Assembly: GCA_937936695.1 (NCBI GenBank)
Contig: CALHCK010000185.1
Location: 1-6,868, forward strand
Source of the DNA: an uncultured Polaribacter sp.
Lineage (GTDB): Bacteria; Bacteroidota; Bacteroidia; Flavobacteriales; Flavobacteriaceae
Reading direction: 5' to 3'
Length of the DNA: 6,868 bases
Below, piece by piece: positions 6,279 through 6,868 of the stretch; position 1 is the stretch's first letter, and each line of letters opens with the position of its first letter. Position numbers and translations under genes: made by a program. The notes under the pieces were generated by a model. That model worked only from the letters and a program-made list of their open reading frames with translations. It was not told the DNA's origin and did no database searches.

Positions 6279-6868
6279 ACACCACACAAACAAATAACGT
6301 TATTACAGAAACAATTAACGGAATTACTCTTTCAAGTACGGCTTCTAGTACAATAAGTACTACCAATTTTTTTAACCAACAACCAACTGGAAGTTCTGGA
6401 AATTTACTAAGAACAGACCCTACCACACAAACAGTTACCTTTAGCTTTAATAGACCTGTTAATATTACCTCTATATTTGTTTCTGTTGTAAGTGGTAATA
6501 ATAATTTGGTGTTTACGCCTACAATTGCTACGAATACTAATACTGAAGTTAGCAGTCCTAATATTTTTTTGGGTAGAAATGTTATATTAAACTGGACGAA
6601 TGTTACTGCTTTTACAGTCTCTTCAACTACAGACGAAGGAAACTTTTTTCTTTTTGATAACTTAGTGGTTACTGAAGCTGTTTTATCTACTAAAGATATT
6701 ATTGCAGATACTAATTTTAACGTATATCCTAACCCTGTAAAAGATAATTTAAATATAACATCTAATATAGATATAGATTTTGTAGAAGTTTTTAACAGTA
6801 CTGGTGCATTAGTAGCTTCTGGTAAAAATATTACATTTAAAAATTTACCAAATGGTATTTATCTTTTA
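6200..6868 (+). CDS. Small secreted T9SS cargo protein, paralogue of the preceding gene (3' end outside window)
   Basis: An open frame of 223 codons runs from ATG 6200 to the right edge without a stop. The signal peptide and first mature residues (1-26, ending SAQTTFDWE) differ from the preceding protein only at residue 17 (Val for Ile), with probable cleavage after A19. The middle domain (about 20-160) is of the same general type: VTFSFNRPVNITSIFVSV (79-96) lines up with the core of its neighbour, and it ends in FLFDNLVV (150-157), matching FDSLKV. Overall identity there is low. It is rich in Ser, Thr and Asn and has no cysteine. The T9SS sorting domain begins near 172 with NVYPNPVKDNLNI (174-186) and VEVFNSTGALV (195-205). 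The frame is cut at NGIYLL, which in the neighbour lies about 15-20 residues before the stop, so only a short tail is missing. The gap to the previous gene is 28 bases with no terminator, so co-transcription is likely. Function unknown. Confidence 0.9.
   Translation, partial: MIKKITLIAALLLINKVSAQTTFDWENTTQTNNVITETINGITLSSTASSTISTTNFFNQQPTGSSGNLLRTDPTTQTVTFSFNRPVNITSIFVSVVSGNNNLVFTPTIATNTNTEVSSPNIFLGRNVILNWTNVTAFTVSSTTDEGNFFLFDNLVVTEAVLSTKDIIADTNFNVYPNPVKDNLNITSNIDIDFVEVFNSTGALVASGKNITFKNLPNGIYLL

Noticed and set aside
6055..6426. Minus-strand open frame of 123 codons over the end of the first and the start of the second cargo gene
   Set aside because: It looks hydrophobic and membrane-like, but that is the antisense of AT-rich plus-strand coding sequence. 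Both plus-strand genes have signal peptides and sorting domains, and this frame has no promoter.

Overview
The window is strongly AT-rich. It carries several marks of the Bacteroidota, most likely a marine-type member of the Flavobacteriaceae: promoters of the TTG / TAnnTTTG class, A-rich leaders without Shine-Dalgarno sequences, and type IX secretion system (T9SS) cargo with C-terminal sorting domains. Its signal peptides are cleaved before glutamine, and it has a single-chain PurL. The genus cannot be fixed from the sequence alone.

Layout, left to right. Positions 1-139 hold the last 45 codons of a + strand gene whose product ends in a T9SS sorting tail, closed by a strong hairpin terminator (161-197). 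After a short promoter region comes purL (347-4030, +), the large single-chain FGAM synthase of purine biosynthesis. It converges on a DHH/DHHA1 phosphoesterase of the NrnA family (4110-5105, -), and one perfect 17-bp hairpin between them (4048-4085) can terminate both. A 328-bp AT-rich spacer (5106-5433) holds the divergent promoters of the phosphoesterase and of the next gene, plus two adjacent inverted repeats, one of which overlaps a predicted -33 element. The right end carries two tandem + strand genes 28 bp apart, 5434-6171 and 6200 to beyond 6868. Both encode small secreted beta-rich T9SS proteins of unknown function, and the second is cut by the window edge.

purL and the phosphoesterase are housekeeping genes: one makes nucleotides, and the other recycles short RNAs and/or 3',5'-bisphosphate nucleotides. 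Nothing indicates a specific functional link between them. Three of the five genes encode secreted T9SS cargo.

The most notable feature is the tandem pair at the right end. The first 26 codons (signal peptide plus the start of the mature chain) are nearly identical at protein and DNA level, while the bodies have diverged widely and the sorting tails only partly. I see no defence system, CRISPR array, insertion sequence, tRNA or rRNA, and no convincing undescribed multi-gene system.
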